Source: DATGZX01 sp035296965 (GTDB lineage: Bacteria > Planctomycetota > Planctomycetia > Gemmatales > Gemmataceae). Taken from it: a stretch of DNA of 64,000 bases. The notes below the pieces were generated by a model that was not told where the DNA came from, did not search any database, and saw nothing but the letters and a program-made list of their open reading frames with translations. The translations under genes and the position numbers were made by a program. The stretch spans positions 124,001-188,000 of the forward strand of contig DATGZX010000380.1 of the NCBI GenBank assembly GCA_035296965.1. Reading direction: 5' to 3'. Positions 27,763 to 35,408 of this stretch are shown one piece after another; within the stretch, counting starts at the first letter, position 1, and each line of letters starts with the position of its first letter.

Positions 27763-28509
27763 TCACTTCTTGGCGGCGAGTTCCGACATGCGTTTCTCGG
27801 CCTCGGCAATCCTTTTCGGATCTGTTTCGTGCGTTGTGATGTCGCGATAAAGCTCCATCGCGTGGCTGCGCTCCTGGAGATACTTGTCGTAGAGACGAGC
27901 TGCGCGAAGACGGGCGTCGAACTGGGTATTAGGATTCCACTGGAAACACCGCTCGTAGTACAGGGCCGCCCGGCGATATTGCTTGTAGGCTCGACTCTCG
28001 TAGATGTCGCCTAGTTGGTAAGCGGCATCGTCGATCTTGTCGCTTTCGGGGTAGAGACTGAGGATTTGTTGGAAGAGCAGCTCGGCGCGGCGCTGGTTAT
28101 CGATGTATTCTGTGCCCCCCCAACCCTTGTCCTTGTACGTCATGGCCTTGCGGTAAAGATCATTGGCTCCCGGAATATTGTACTTGGCCTCCAGCCGGGG
28201 CGTGGGCACATCCAGTTCGAGACGATAGGCCTGCTTGGGAATGCGGTGGAACTGGACCAGCTCATCTTCTGCCCATTTAGCTCGTTCCAAGTCACCCGTT
28301 GCAATGTAGTGAGAACGGAGTTGCTCTAGGGCCAATTGGTAGTCGCGACGGGCGTTCAGCACCCGTTCGACCTTTGCGATGTCCGTAGGCATACCAGGGT
28401 CCGGCTTGATGCCGGGTGGCCCAGCTGGGGCAGGAGCCTGAGCAACGGCAAGTGTGCCGACTTCTGCTAGAAACAGGATGAGCGCACATGCGAGAAAGCG
28501 GTATCGCAC
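27763..28509 (-). CDS. Secreted TPR-like repeat protein
   Basis: A 248-residue protein starting at GTG 28509, where AAGGAGG lies six bases upstream and a signal peptide follows (MRYRFLACALILFLAEVG). Upstream in-frame TTG and ATG codons lack this. Helical repeats such as RRAELLFQQILSLYPESDKIDDAAYQLGD and KQYRRAALYYERCFQWNPN indicate a TPR/YbgF-like solenoid for protein binding in the periplasm. Similar proteins act in outer-membrane assembly or division, but nothing nearby fixes a partner. Confidence 0.82.
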   Translation of the reverse strand: MRYRFLACALILFLAEVGTLAVAQAPAPAGPPGIKPDPGMPTDIAKVERVLNARRDYQLALEQLRSHYIATGDLERAKWAEDELVQFHRIPKQAYRLELDVPTPRLEAKYNIPGANDLYRKAMTYKDKGWGGTEYIDNQRRAELLFQQILSLYPESDKIDDAAYQLGDIYESRAYKQYRRAALYYERCFQWNPNTQFDARLRAARLYDKYLQERSHAMELYRDITTHETDPKRIAEAEKRMSELAAKK

Positions 28510-28597
28510 ACCAACCCTCCTTGGCGCGGCCATCGACAAGGCTTGCTACCCGCTCGTCCCGCGAGCGAGCTGAAAACTGTGCTTGTGCCTTTTGCAC

Positions 28598-29626
28598 TTA
28601 AGCGAGAACGGGGCGACCTTCGATGCGCCCGAAAATCATACGGCCGGCATTGGTCTGGAGCACGCTGGTCACCGTGATGCCAACTTCTTGACCGAGCGCC
28701 GAACGCCCTTGCTCTACCACGACCATCGTGCCATCGTCAAGGTAGCCTACACCTTGCCCAACCTGATCGCCGGGCTTTACGATTCTTACGTTCAGGACCT
28801 CGCCCGGCAAAGCAACCGATTTCAGCGCGTTCGCGATTTCGTTCAGGTTGATCACGTCTACGCCCTGCAATTGGGCAATTTTGTTCAGGTTGTAGTCATT
28901 CGTCACCACGCGGGCGCCAAGCACCTTGGCGAAGACCACCAGCCTTTCGTCGACCTCGTGGACGTCTTGCAGTTCGGTAAGGTTTGCCTCGTGTACCTGA
29001 AGCTCCACCTTGGGATTGCTCTGCATTCTCTTCAGAATGTCCAAACCACGCCGGCCACGGTTGCGCTTCAGTTTGTCGGAGCTGTCGGCAATGTGTTGAA
29101 GTTCTTGCAGCACAAAACGGGGCACCAACAATTTGGTGTCGATGATCCGCGTATCACAAATATCGGCAATCCGTCCGTCGATAATTACGCTGGTATCCAG
29201 CGCTAGCGGTCTTCCCCCCTTTATCTGTTTTTGAAATTCTACATAGGGGATGATAAACCGGAACTCGTCCTTCGTTTGCAACAAGGTCGAGACGGAGAAG
29301 TAGCAGCAAACGACGGTCACAACCACACGTAATGGCTGCGCCAGCGAGTTCTCCAGTGAGCTAGTAACGCTCAGCAAGGGCTCCATCGCCATCGAGAACA
29401 GCGCGCTAAGCACCAAGCCCAACAATAGACCAAAATAGACCGCAGAGAGAGTGGTGATCTGTTTGTTGCGAATGAAGAGGTCTAGACCGATCGCCAGGAC
29501 GCCCACGAGCAGAATTGCGCAGAACGACGCGATACCTGCGCCGGAGTAGCGATAATAAACGAGCGCGTATGTCGCCACCCCAATGATGATGGCGGCAAAG
29601 CAACCTCGCAGTATCCAAATTAACAT
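28598..29626 (-). CDS. Membrane PIN/TRAM domain protein (YacL-like)
   Basis: A 342-residue protein. The ATG at 29626 follows GGAGG at eight bases. About four membrane segments (residues 1-130) precede a PIN nuclease domain (LALDTSVIIDGRIADI, with further acidic residues later) and a C-terminal TRAM domain (GYLDDGTMVVVEQGR, GQEVGITVTSVLQT) that binds RNA. The arrangement matches Bacillus YacL-type proteins. An RNA-cleaving role is inferred from the domains. Confidence 0.9.
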   Translation of the reverse strand: MLIWILRGCFAAIIIGVATYALVYYRYSGAGIASFCAILLVGVLAIGLDLFIRNKQITTLSAVYFGLLLGLVLSALFSMAMEPLLSVTSSLENSLAQPLRVVVTVVCCYFSVSTLLQTKDEFRFIIPYVEFQKQIKGGRPLALDTSVIIDGRIADICDTRIIDTKLLVPRFVLQELQHIADSSDKLKRNRGRRGLDILKRMQSNPKVELQVHEANLTELQDVHEVDERLVVFAKVLGARVVTNDYNLNKIAQLQGVDVINLNEIANALKSVALPGEVLNVRIVKPGDQVGQGVGYLDDGTMVVVEQGRSALGQEVGITVTSVLQTNAGRMIFGRIEGRPVLA

Positions 29627-29710
29627 GGGCCAAACCTCCAGGGAAAGTGCAAGCGGACAGCTTACGTATAATCGTACAGGCATGGAATGCCATGCGGGAG
29701 TCCAATCAGC

Positions 29711-30913
29711 TTACACATTCGTATAGGGCTGAAAAAGCCTCAGATATTCATCTTGTGCGTAGCGGTCCGTCATCCCAGCCACATAATCGCAAACCGTGCG
29801 CTGCAGTTGCCCATCCTTCGCCCGCTGGGCATAGCGATCCCGTAATTGCTCGGGCGCGCGACAGTACTCGGCAAATATCTGCTGAACGAAGCGCCGGCCC
29901 TTGGCGGCCATGCGCATGACGCGGTAATGCCGGTAAACTCGGTCGTGCAAGAATTCCTCCAGCCCTCTTTTGTACGCCTGCACCTCGGGGCTGGGTGAAA
30001 CGAGGGGGCGGGGGCCCTGCCGCACGTCTTCCACGCGTTCGATTGCCTCTTGGTCGAGTCGCCTCCTCGTGAATGCGAGGATGTCGGTAACTTGCCAATC
30101 GATCAAGGCTCTGACAACGGTCGGCTGAAACTGTTCCGTCCCGATCGTTGCGTGTTCTTGCTGAACCTTTTCTTCTGCTCTGCGCCAAAACTCGACCTTG
30201 TGCAGATCGGACGTGGTGATGATTCCGACAGAGAGCGCGTCGTCGATGTCGTGAGTGTCATAGGCGAGACTATCGGCGGCATCAACGACCTGCGCCTCGA
30301 GCAGCGGTAGCCCGACAGAAAGGAATTGCTGGATCTCGGGAGCGTCGCGCCTGCTGCTGTGGAGCGCCAGCGACTCGAGGACCTCCCAGGACAGATTGAG
30401 ACCCGGAAAGTCGGCGTAGCGATATTCCAGCTCCTCCACAATGCGCAGCCCATGCCAGTTGTGCTCAAAACCCCCGTGCTCGCGCATGCACTCATCCAGC
30501 GCGCTTTCCCCGGCGTGACCGAACGGCGGATGGCCAAGATCATGCGCCAGCGCGATTGACTCCGTCAGGTCCTCATTCAATCCCAACTGGCGAGCGATCG
30601 TTCGGCTGATTTGGGCCACTTCAAGCGTGTGTGTAAGGCGCGTGCGGTGGTGGTCGTTGGTTTGATTGACGAGGACCTGAGTCTTATACATCAACCGGCG
30701 GAACGCTGTCGAATGGACGATGCGATCACGGTCGCGTTGGTAGAGCGTTCGAAAAGGATGCGCTTTCTCCGGGTGGCGGCGGCCTCGACTGTTCCTGGTG
30801 CGCATCGCATAAGGAGCCAAGACCTCGTCTTCGCGATCCAGCCAGTCGGGGGGCTCAAAGAGCGTATTCTTGCGACTGCTCATAGATTCGCTGCCGAGTG
30901 AGTTAATTTGCAT
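29711..30913 (-). CDS. dgt: Deoxyguanosinetriphosphate triphosphohydrolase-like HD protein
   Basis: Up to 400 residues. The HD-type metal site is intact: HTLEVAQISRTIAR, ALAHDLGHPPFGHAGE and later YDTHDIDDAL. HRTRLTHTLEV and AFRRLMYKTQV are signatures of the dGTPase family, which hydrolyses dNTPs to nucleoside and triphosphate. The start is uncertain: the ATG at 30913 and the ATG at 30883 (MSSRKNTLFEPPDW) both lack a strong ribosome site. It lies seven bases after the HIT-protein gene, so the two probably share an operon. Confidence 0.92.
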   Translation of the reverse strand: MQINSLGSESMSSRKNTLFEPPDWLDREDEVLAPYAMRTRNSRGRRHPEKAHPFRTLYQRDRDRIVHSTAFRRLMYKTQVLVNQTNDHHRTRLTHTLEVAQISRTIARQLGLNEDLTESIALAHDLGHPPFGHAGESALDECMREHGGFEHNWHGLRIVEELEYRYADFPGLNLSWEVLESLALHSSRRDAPEIQQFLSVGLPLLEAQVVDAADSLAYDTHDIDDALSVGIITTSDLHKVEFWRRAEEKVQQEHATIGTEQFQPTVVRALIDWQVTDILAFTRRRLDQEAIERVEDVRQGPRPLVSPSPEVQAYKRGLEEFLHDRVYRHYRVMRMAAKGRRFVQQIFAEYCRAPEQLRDRYAQRAKDGQLQRTVCDYVAGMTDRYAQDEYLRLFQPYTNV

Positions 30914-30919
30914 GCCAAG

Positions 30920-31420
30920 CTAGCAGCCGTTTCCCTTCAGTGCTGCCGCCAAAAGATCGTAAAGTGAGTCGAGGGATTGAACGATGACCTTGGTGTCCGC
31001 CAGTACGGGCATAAAATTGACGTCGCCCTGCCAGCGCGGGACCAAGTGCCAGTGCAAATGCCCCGGTAGGCCGGCACCAGCTACGCGCCCCAGGTTCACA
31101 CCAATATTGTACCCGTCCGGGTGCAGGACGCGGTCGAGCAAGCTGACCATGCGCCGCAACGTTTCCATCGTTTCCAAAAGCTCGTCCGCACTCAGGTCCT
31201 CCAACCGCCCCTTGTGAGCCGTGGGTGCGATCAAGAGATGGCCGTTGTTATAAGGGAACTTGTTGAGAATTACCACAGCGAGAGGGGCGCGGAGCACGAT
31301 GAGGTTGCGGCGGTCATCCTGCCCATCCAGACCCTGGCAGATAAAGCACCGGTCGGCGCCGGCTGGCACCTTGGCGGAAGCGACATATGCGAGGCGCCAC
31401 GGAGCCCAAAGATGATCCAT
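30920..31420 (-). CDS. HIT-family hydrolase (AP4A phosphorylase/hydrolase-like)
   Basis: A 166-residue protein beginning MDHLWAPWRLAYV, as in bacterial Ap4A-type HIT proteins. The catalytic histidine triad GHLHWHLVPRW is present near residue 120, and CFIC near the start may bind zinc. It should cleave dinucleoside polyphosphates or similar nucleotides. It is upstream of the dGTPase-like gene, which links two nucleotide-cleaning enzymes. Confidence 0.9.
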   Translation of the reverse strand: MDHLWAPWRLAYVASAKVPAGADRCFICQGLDGQDDRRNLIVLRAPLAVVILNKFPYNNGHLLIAPTAHKGRLEDLSADELLETMETLRRMVSLLDRVLHPDGYNIGVNLGRVAGAGLPGHLHWHLVPRWQGDVNFMPVLADTKVIVQSLDSLYDLLAAALKGNGC

Positions 31421-31569
31421 CGAGTTCTACCCACAATGTCGAGAAGATCGGCCCACAAATGAAGCGTAACACGGCGTGAAACGCGCGCCGGCCACGGAGT
31501 CTTCGTACCGGTTCTCATTCAGTTGGCAAGCCACTTTTCGCACTGGGATCCAGGTTACACGAACTATTT

Positions 31570-32343
31570 ATGAAACCCCGTCGACAGATCGAACGCGAGT
31601 TTGGCGTTCCCATTGCAGGAGAGATCCTGGAGCCAGCACAGTGGACGCGCACCGCTCTTAAACGCTTACCCAAGGATGGGGTCCTAGAGTGGCAACATAT
31701 CTTCGGCCGACGCGCGCCCGTTGTGCTGGACATCGGCTGCGGAAACGGACGGTTTCTCATTGGCAGCGCGGTCTGGCGGCAAGATCACGATCACCTTGGC
31801 AGCGACATCTTGCCGGTCGTCATCCGCTACGCAACCCGGCGCGCCAACCAGCGCGGCCTCGCAAACATTCGCTGGGCGGTGATCGACGGCAAGCAGTTGC
31901 TGGAACGTTTCGTCCAGCCTCATTCTGTCACCGAGATCCACTGCTACCATCCACAACCATACTACGATCCCGCTCAGGTGCACCGGCGTCTCGTGACCCC
32001 GGAGTTTCTGGCGCTCGTTCACCGCGCACTTGTTCCCAGGGGGTTGTTCTTCGTGCAGACCGATAACCCGGGCTACTGGAGTTACATTCAAAAGGTCGTG
32101 CCAGTGTTCTTTGAGTTTCAGGAGCGCACTAACCCCTGGCCTGATGCCCCCAAGGGCCGGACCAGGCGGGAGATAATTGCGCTGCGACGCGGGCTGCCTG
32201 TGTTTCGCGGCTCGGGAAATGCTCGGCCGGACTTGAGCGAAACGGAAGCCCGGGGCCTGGCAGAAATGCTGCCGCCTCCGGTTTTCGATGCGGACCGGCG
32301 GCTGCTCGAAGTGGACAGGATTGAGAATGCCCCCGATCTCTGA
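31570..32343 (+). CDS. trmB: tRNA (guanine-N7-)-methyltransferase
   Basis: A 257-residue methyltransferase that makes 7-methylguanosine at position 46 of tRNA. It shows VLDIGCGNGRFLIGSA (SAM site), ANIRWAVIDGKQLL, the HCYHPQPYYDP motif related to the family's FPDPW, and TDNPGYWSYI. The replaced catalytic-loop residues (HPQPYY rather than FPDPWPK) resemble variants of the family. The ribosome site is weak. The facing HIT gene starts 149 bases away. Confidence 0.82.
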   Translation: MKPRRQIEREFGVPIAGEILEPAQWTRTALKRLPKDGVLEWQHIFGRRAPVVLDIGCGNGRFLIGSAVWRQDHDHLGSDILPVVIRYATRRANQRGLANIRWAVIDGKQLLERFVQPHSVTEIHCYHPQPYYDPAQVHRRLVTPEFLALVHRALVPRGLFFVQTDNPGYWSYIQKVVPVFFEFQERTNPWPDAPKGRTRREIIALRRGLPVFRGSGNARPDLSETEARGLAEMLPPPVFDADRRLLEVDRIENAPDL

Positions 32344-32407
32344 GGCATTAAGCCGCTGGTGCTGTGTCAATCCTCGACTGCCCCGTGCGTCAGCGCCGCA
32401 CGCCAAA

Positions 32408-32578
32408 GAGGAAGAATGAAGATGAAGAGTAGGATCAGGAAGAGGATTAAGAGCAGGAGCACGAGAAAGAGCAGGACTTTATAGGCAGCGCAGACAGGAC
32501 ATCGTACTCTTAATCTGAATCGTGCTCTTCATCCTCTTCGTAATCGTAATCTTCCTCTTAAATCTTACTCTTCCTTCA
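32408..32578. repeat. Polypurine/polypyrimidine imperfect inverted repeat
   Basis: About 75 bases made almost entirely of A and G in short varied words (GAAGAGGATTAAGAGCAGG) are followed, after a gap, by a complementary C/T-rich stretch (ATCCTCTTCGTAATCG). The strand switch makes a long imperfect hairpin and possible triplex structure. It fills the gap between the convergent trmB and topA genes. No gene is visible here. Confidence 0.65.
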
Positions 32579-32611
32579 ATCTTTGTCCCGTAGTCGAAGA
32601 CTGAGGGAACG

Positions 32612-35209
32612 CTAGACCTGCTCGAGTAATTCCGGAGGTGCCTCGCGAGTGCCTTTGCATTTGGGGTACTTGCTGCATCCCAGGAAATAACCTCTTCGGC
32701 TGGGCCGGAGCTTCATCGCGGCGCCGCACTCGGGACAAGTTTCAGTCACCTCCACGGCAGGTACTTCTTTTCGGGCTGGCGGGGGCATGGCAGCCTTGAT
32801 TTGTTCCTTCAATTCCTCCGGTACAGGCTTGGTGCTTCGGCACTTGGGATATGCACTACACCCCAGGAACGGACCGCGCGCGCCGCGTTTGACGGCCATG
32901 GGCGCCCCGCACTTTTCGCACTTGACGCCCGTGTCGATCGGCTGGACCGGGTTCCCTGCTGCATCGACTTCCTTGGCATTGCGGCACTTCGGATAACCTG
33001 TGCATGCCAGGAAGGGTCCGCGACGGCCCTCACGTAGCACCATGGGCTTGCCGCACTTATCGCAAACGTGCTCCGTCGGCTTACTTGCCAGGACCGGTTT
33101 GCCGTCATTGTCAAAATTCATCGTCGTCCGGCATTCCGGATAACCGCTGCAGCCCAGGAAGGGGCCCCGGGAGCCCATGCGCTGAATCATCGGCTTGCCG
33201 CATGTTGGGCATTTGTGTTCGGTCGGCACGGGGGCTTGCTTCCCAGCCTCACCATTGACGGGCTTGGTGAAACTGCACTCCGGATAGCCTGAACAGCCGA
33301 GAAACTTGCTTCCGGTCTTTTTGCTGTAACGGACAACCAACGGCCGTTGGCACTGGGGGCATTTCTCATCGCTTTCTACCCCCTTCACAGACTGCATTTT
33401 GGTTTTGGCCAATTCGAGCGCTTGCCGGAACGGCTCCCAGAACTCCGTCAGAACCTCGTCGCGAGGAACCTTGCGGGCTTCGATCTGGTCCAGCTCTTCC
33501 TCCATGTGACCGGTGAACTTGAGGTCCATCACCGTCGGGAAGTGCTCAACCAGGAGATCGGTCACAACCATGCCCAGCTCGGTCGCATGGAAACGCCGTT
33601 CCTTCTGCTCGACGTAGCCGCGTTCCTGAATCTTGCTGATGATGGCGGCGTACGTGCTTGGCCGCCCAATACCTTCTTTCTCCAGCGATTTCACCAGAGA
33701 GGCCTCGCTATAGCGGGGCGGCGGCTGCGTAAAGTGCTGCGTCGACAACAATTCCAGCAAGTCCAGCGGCTGCTTTTCTTGAAGTGCAGGGAGGAGGGTG
33801 TCTTCTTGCTTTCCGCCGGGGGGAAGCACGCGGCGATAGCCGTCGAACCTCAAGATCTTGCCTTGAGACTTGAATATGCCTTCGCTGGCCCGCACCTCGA
33901 TATTCGTAACGGCAAACTCCGCCGGCGTCATCTGGCTGGCAACGAAACGGTTATAGATCAGCGTGTAGAGCTTGAGCAGGTCCTGAGGCAAATAGCGTGC
34001 GACCTTTTCAGGGGTGTATTCAAGATCTGTCGGGCGGACGGCCTCATGCGCCTCCTGGGCGCTCTTGCCCGAGGCATAGCGGTTGGGCTGAGATGGGAGG
34101 TACTTGGCCCCGTACTTCTTATCGATGGTTTCGCGGCACGCCTTGAGCGCGTCGTCGGAGACGCGCGTACTGTCCGTACGCATGTAAGTGATGAGTGCCA
34201 CCGCGCCATCGCTGCCCAACTCAACGCCCTCGTAGAGCCTCTGAGCCAGCATCATCGTCTTCTTCGCCGTATAGTGAAGACGGATGCTTGCCTGCTGTTG
34301 CAAGGTGCTGGTAGTGAATGGAGCTGCGGGTCTTTCCAGCCGCTCTTTCTCTTCTACCTTGGAAACAACGTAAGGAGCTTCCTGGAGGGCAGCCACGATC
34401 TCCGTAGTATCTTCTTCATTGTGGGACTCGAACTTCTTGCCGGCCCACTCGGCTAGTTCGGCCGCGAATGCGCCCTCGGGTACCTTTAGGGCCTTTTGCG
34501 TCGCCTCCTCCTGGGAGTCATCCTCTGTCTCTGTTTTCGCCGCGGCTTTGCTTTTGCCGGTTTTGGCCTTCGTCTTGCTCGGCTTCTTGACGAGGTCTTC
34601 CGGCGCCAGAACGGCCGTGATCTTCCAGTACTCCTCGGGCTTGAACTGCTGAATTTCGCGCTCGCGATCCACAATGAGCCGCACGGCCACGGATTGCACC
34701 CGGCCCGCGCTCAGCCCGCGGGCGACCTTTGTACGGAGGAGAGGGCTGAGCTTGTAGCCCACCACGCGGTCCAGAAAGCGCCGGGCTTCCTGGGCAGCGA
34801 CCCGGTCCATATCGATGGTGCCCGGCCGGGCAAACGCTTCTTGAATGGCACGCTTGGTGATTTCATTGAACGTGACCCGGTGCGTGCGCTCATCTGTGAG
34901 TCCCAGGGCTTCTTTCAGATGCCAGGCGATCGCCTCGCCCTCGCGATCTGGGTCAGGAGCGAGGTACACATCTCCCGATTTGGCCGCCTGTTTCTTGAGC
35001 GCGGCAAGCACATCCTTGCGATCTTGGAGCGGTCGGTATGTCGGTACCCAGCCGTTTTCGATATCGATGCCGAAATCCTTCTTGGGCAAATCGCGAACAT
35101 GGCCTTTGCTGGCGGCCACCTCGAAATCCGGTCCCAGGTATTTGTGGATGGTCTTTGCCTTGGCGGGTGACTCAACGATCACCAGACTCTTTTTCTTCCG
35201 TGCTGCCAC
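32612..35209 (-). CDS. topA: DNA topoisomerase I with five C-terminal zinc ribbons
   Basis: An 865-residue type IA topoisomerase that relaxes negative supercoils. It starts at GTG 35209 behind GAGGAG. The TOPRIM domain (LVIVESPAKAKTIHKYLG, DPDREGEAIAWHL) and the catalytic tyrosine in ITYMRTDSTR are present. A lysine-rich insertion (about residues 208-240, KKPSKTKAKTGKSKAAAK) interrupts the core. Five C4 zinc ribbons (each C-x2-C then FLGCSGYPEC-like) end the protein, more than the three typical of E. coli; many planctomycete and actinobacterial enzymes vary in this tail. Confidence 0.96.
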   Translation of the reverse strand: MAARKKKSLVIVESPAKAKTIHKYLGPDFEVAASKGHVRDLPKKDFGIDIENGWVPTYRPLQDRKDVLAALKKQAAKSGDVYLAPDPDREGEAIAWHLKEALGLTDERTHRVTFNEITKRAIQEAFARPGTIDMDRVAAQEARRFLDRVVGYKLSPLLRTKVARGLSAGRVQSVAVRLIVDREREIQQFKPEEYWKITAVLAPEDLVKKPSKTKAKTGKSKAAAKTETEDDSQEEATQKALKVPEGAFAAELAEWAGKKFESHNEEDTTEIVAALQEAPYVVSKVEEKERLERPAAPFTTSTLQQQASIRLHYTAKKTMMLAQRLYEGVELGSDGAVALITYMRTDSTRVSDDALKACRETIDKKYGAKYLPSQPNRYASGKSAQEAHEAVRPTDLEYTPEKVARYLPQDLLKLYTLIYNRFVASQMTPAEFAVTNIEVRASEGIFKSQGKILRFDGYRRVLPPGGKQEDTLLPALQEKQPLDLLELLSTQHFTQPPPRYSEASLVKSLEKEGIGRPSTYAAIISKIQERGYVEQKERRFHATELGMVVTDLLVEHFPTVMDLKFTGHMEEELDQIEARKVPRDEVLTEFWEPFRQALELAKTKMQSVKGVESDEKCPQCQRPLVVRYSKKTGSKFLGCSGYPECSFTKPVNGEAGKQAPVPTEHKCPTCGKPMIQRMGSRGPFLGCSGYPECRTTMNFDNDGKPVLASKPTEHVCDKCGKPMVLREGRRGPFLACTGYPKCRNAKEVDAAGNPVQPIDTGVKCEKCGAPMAVKRGARGPFLGCSAYPKCRSTKPVPEELKEQIKAAMPPPARKEVPAVEVTETCPECGAAMKLRPSRRGYFLGCSKYPKCKGTREAPPELLEQV

Positions 35210-35408
35210 CGTGAGGCTCCTCTGTGCGGCTGCGGCCTGGTTAGGGCAAGCTCGCTCGTATCGGGTTGACGTTGTGTTTCACCGCGAACTCACTACAATC
35301 GCTATTTTGGTTAGTCTGCCACTCACCCATACTACACGGCTTTGTCAAGTGTCAAGTCCGGCGCCGTTATTCATGGCCGAATCGTCTGTCATAAGTTGAG
35401 GATGGCTA

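Noticed and set aside
33347..34456. Plus-strand open frame of 369 codons
   Set aside because: Antisense to topA, with no recognisable domain and no ribosome site.
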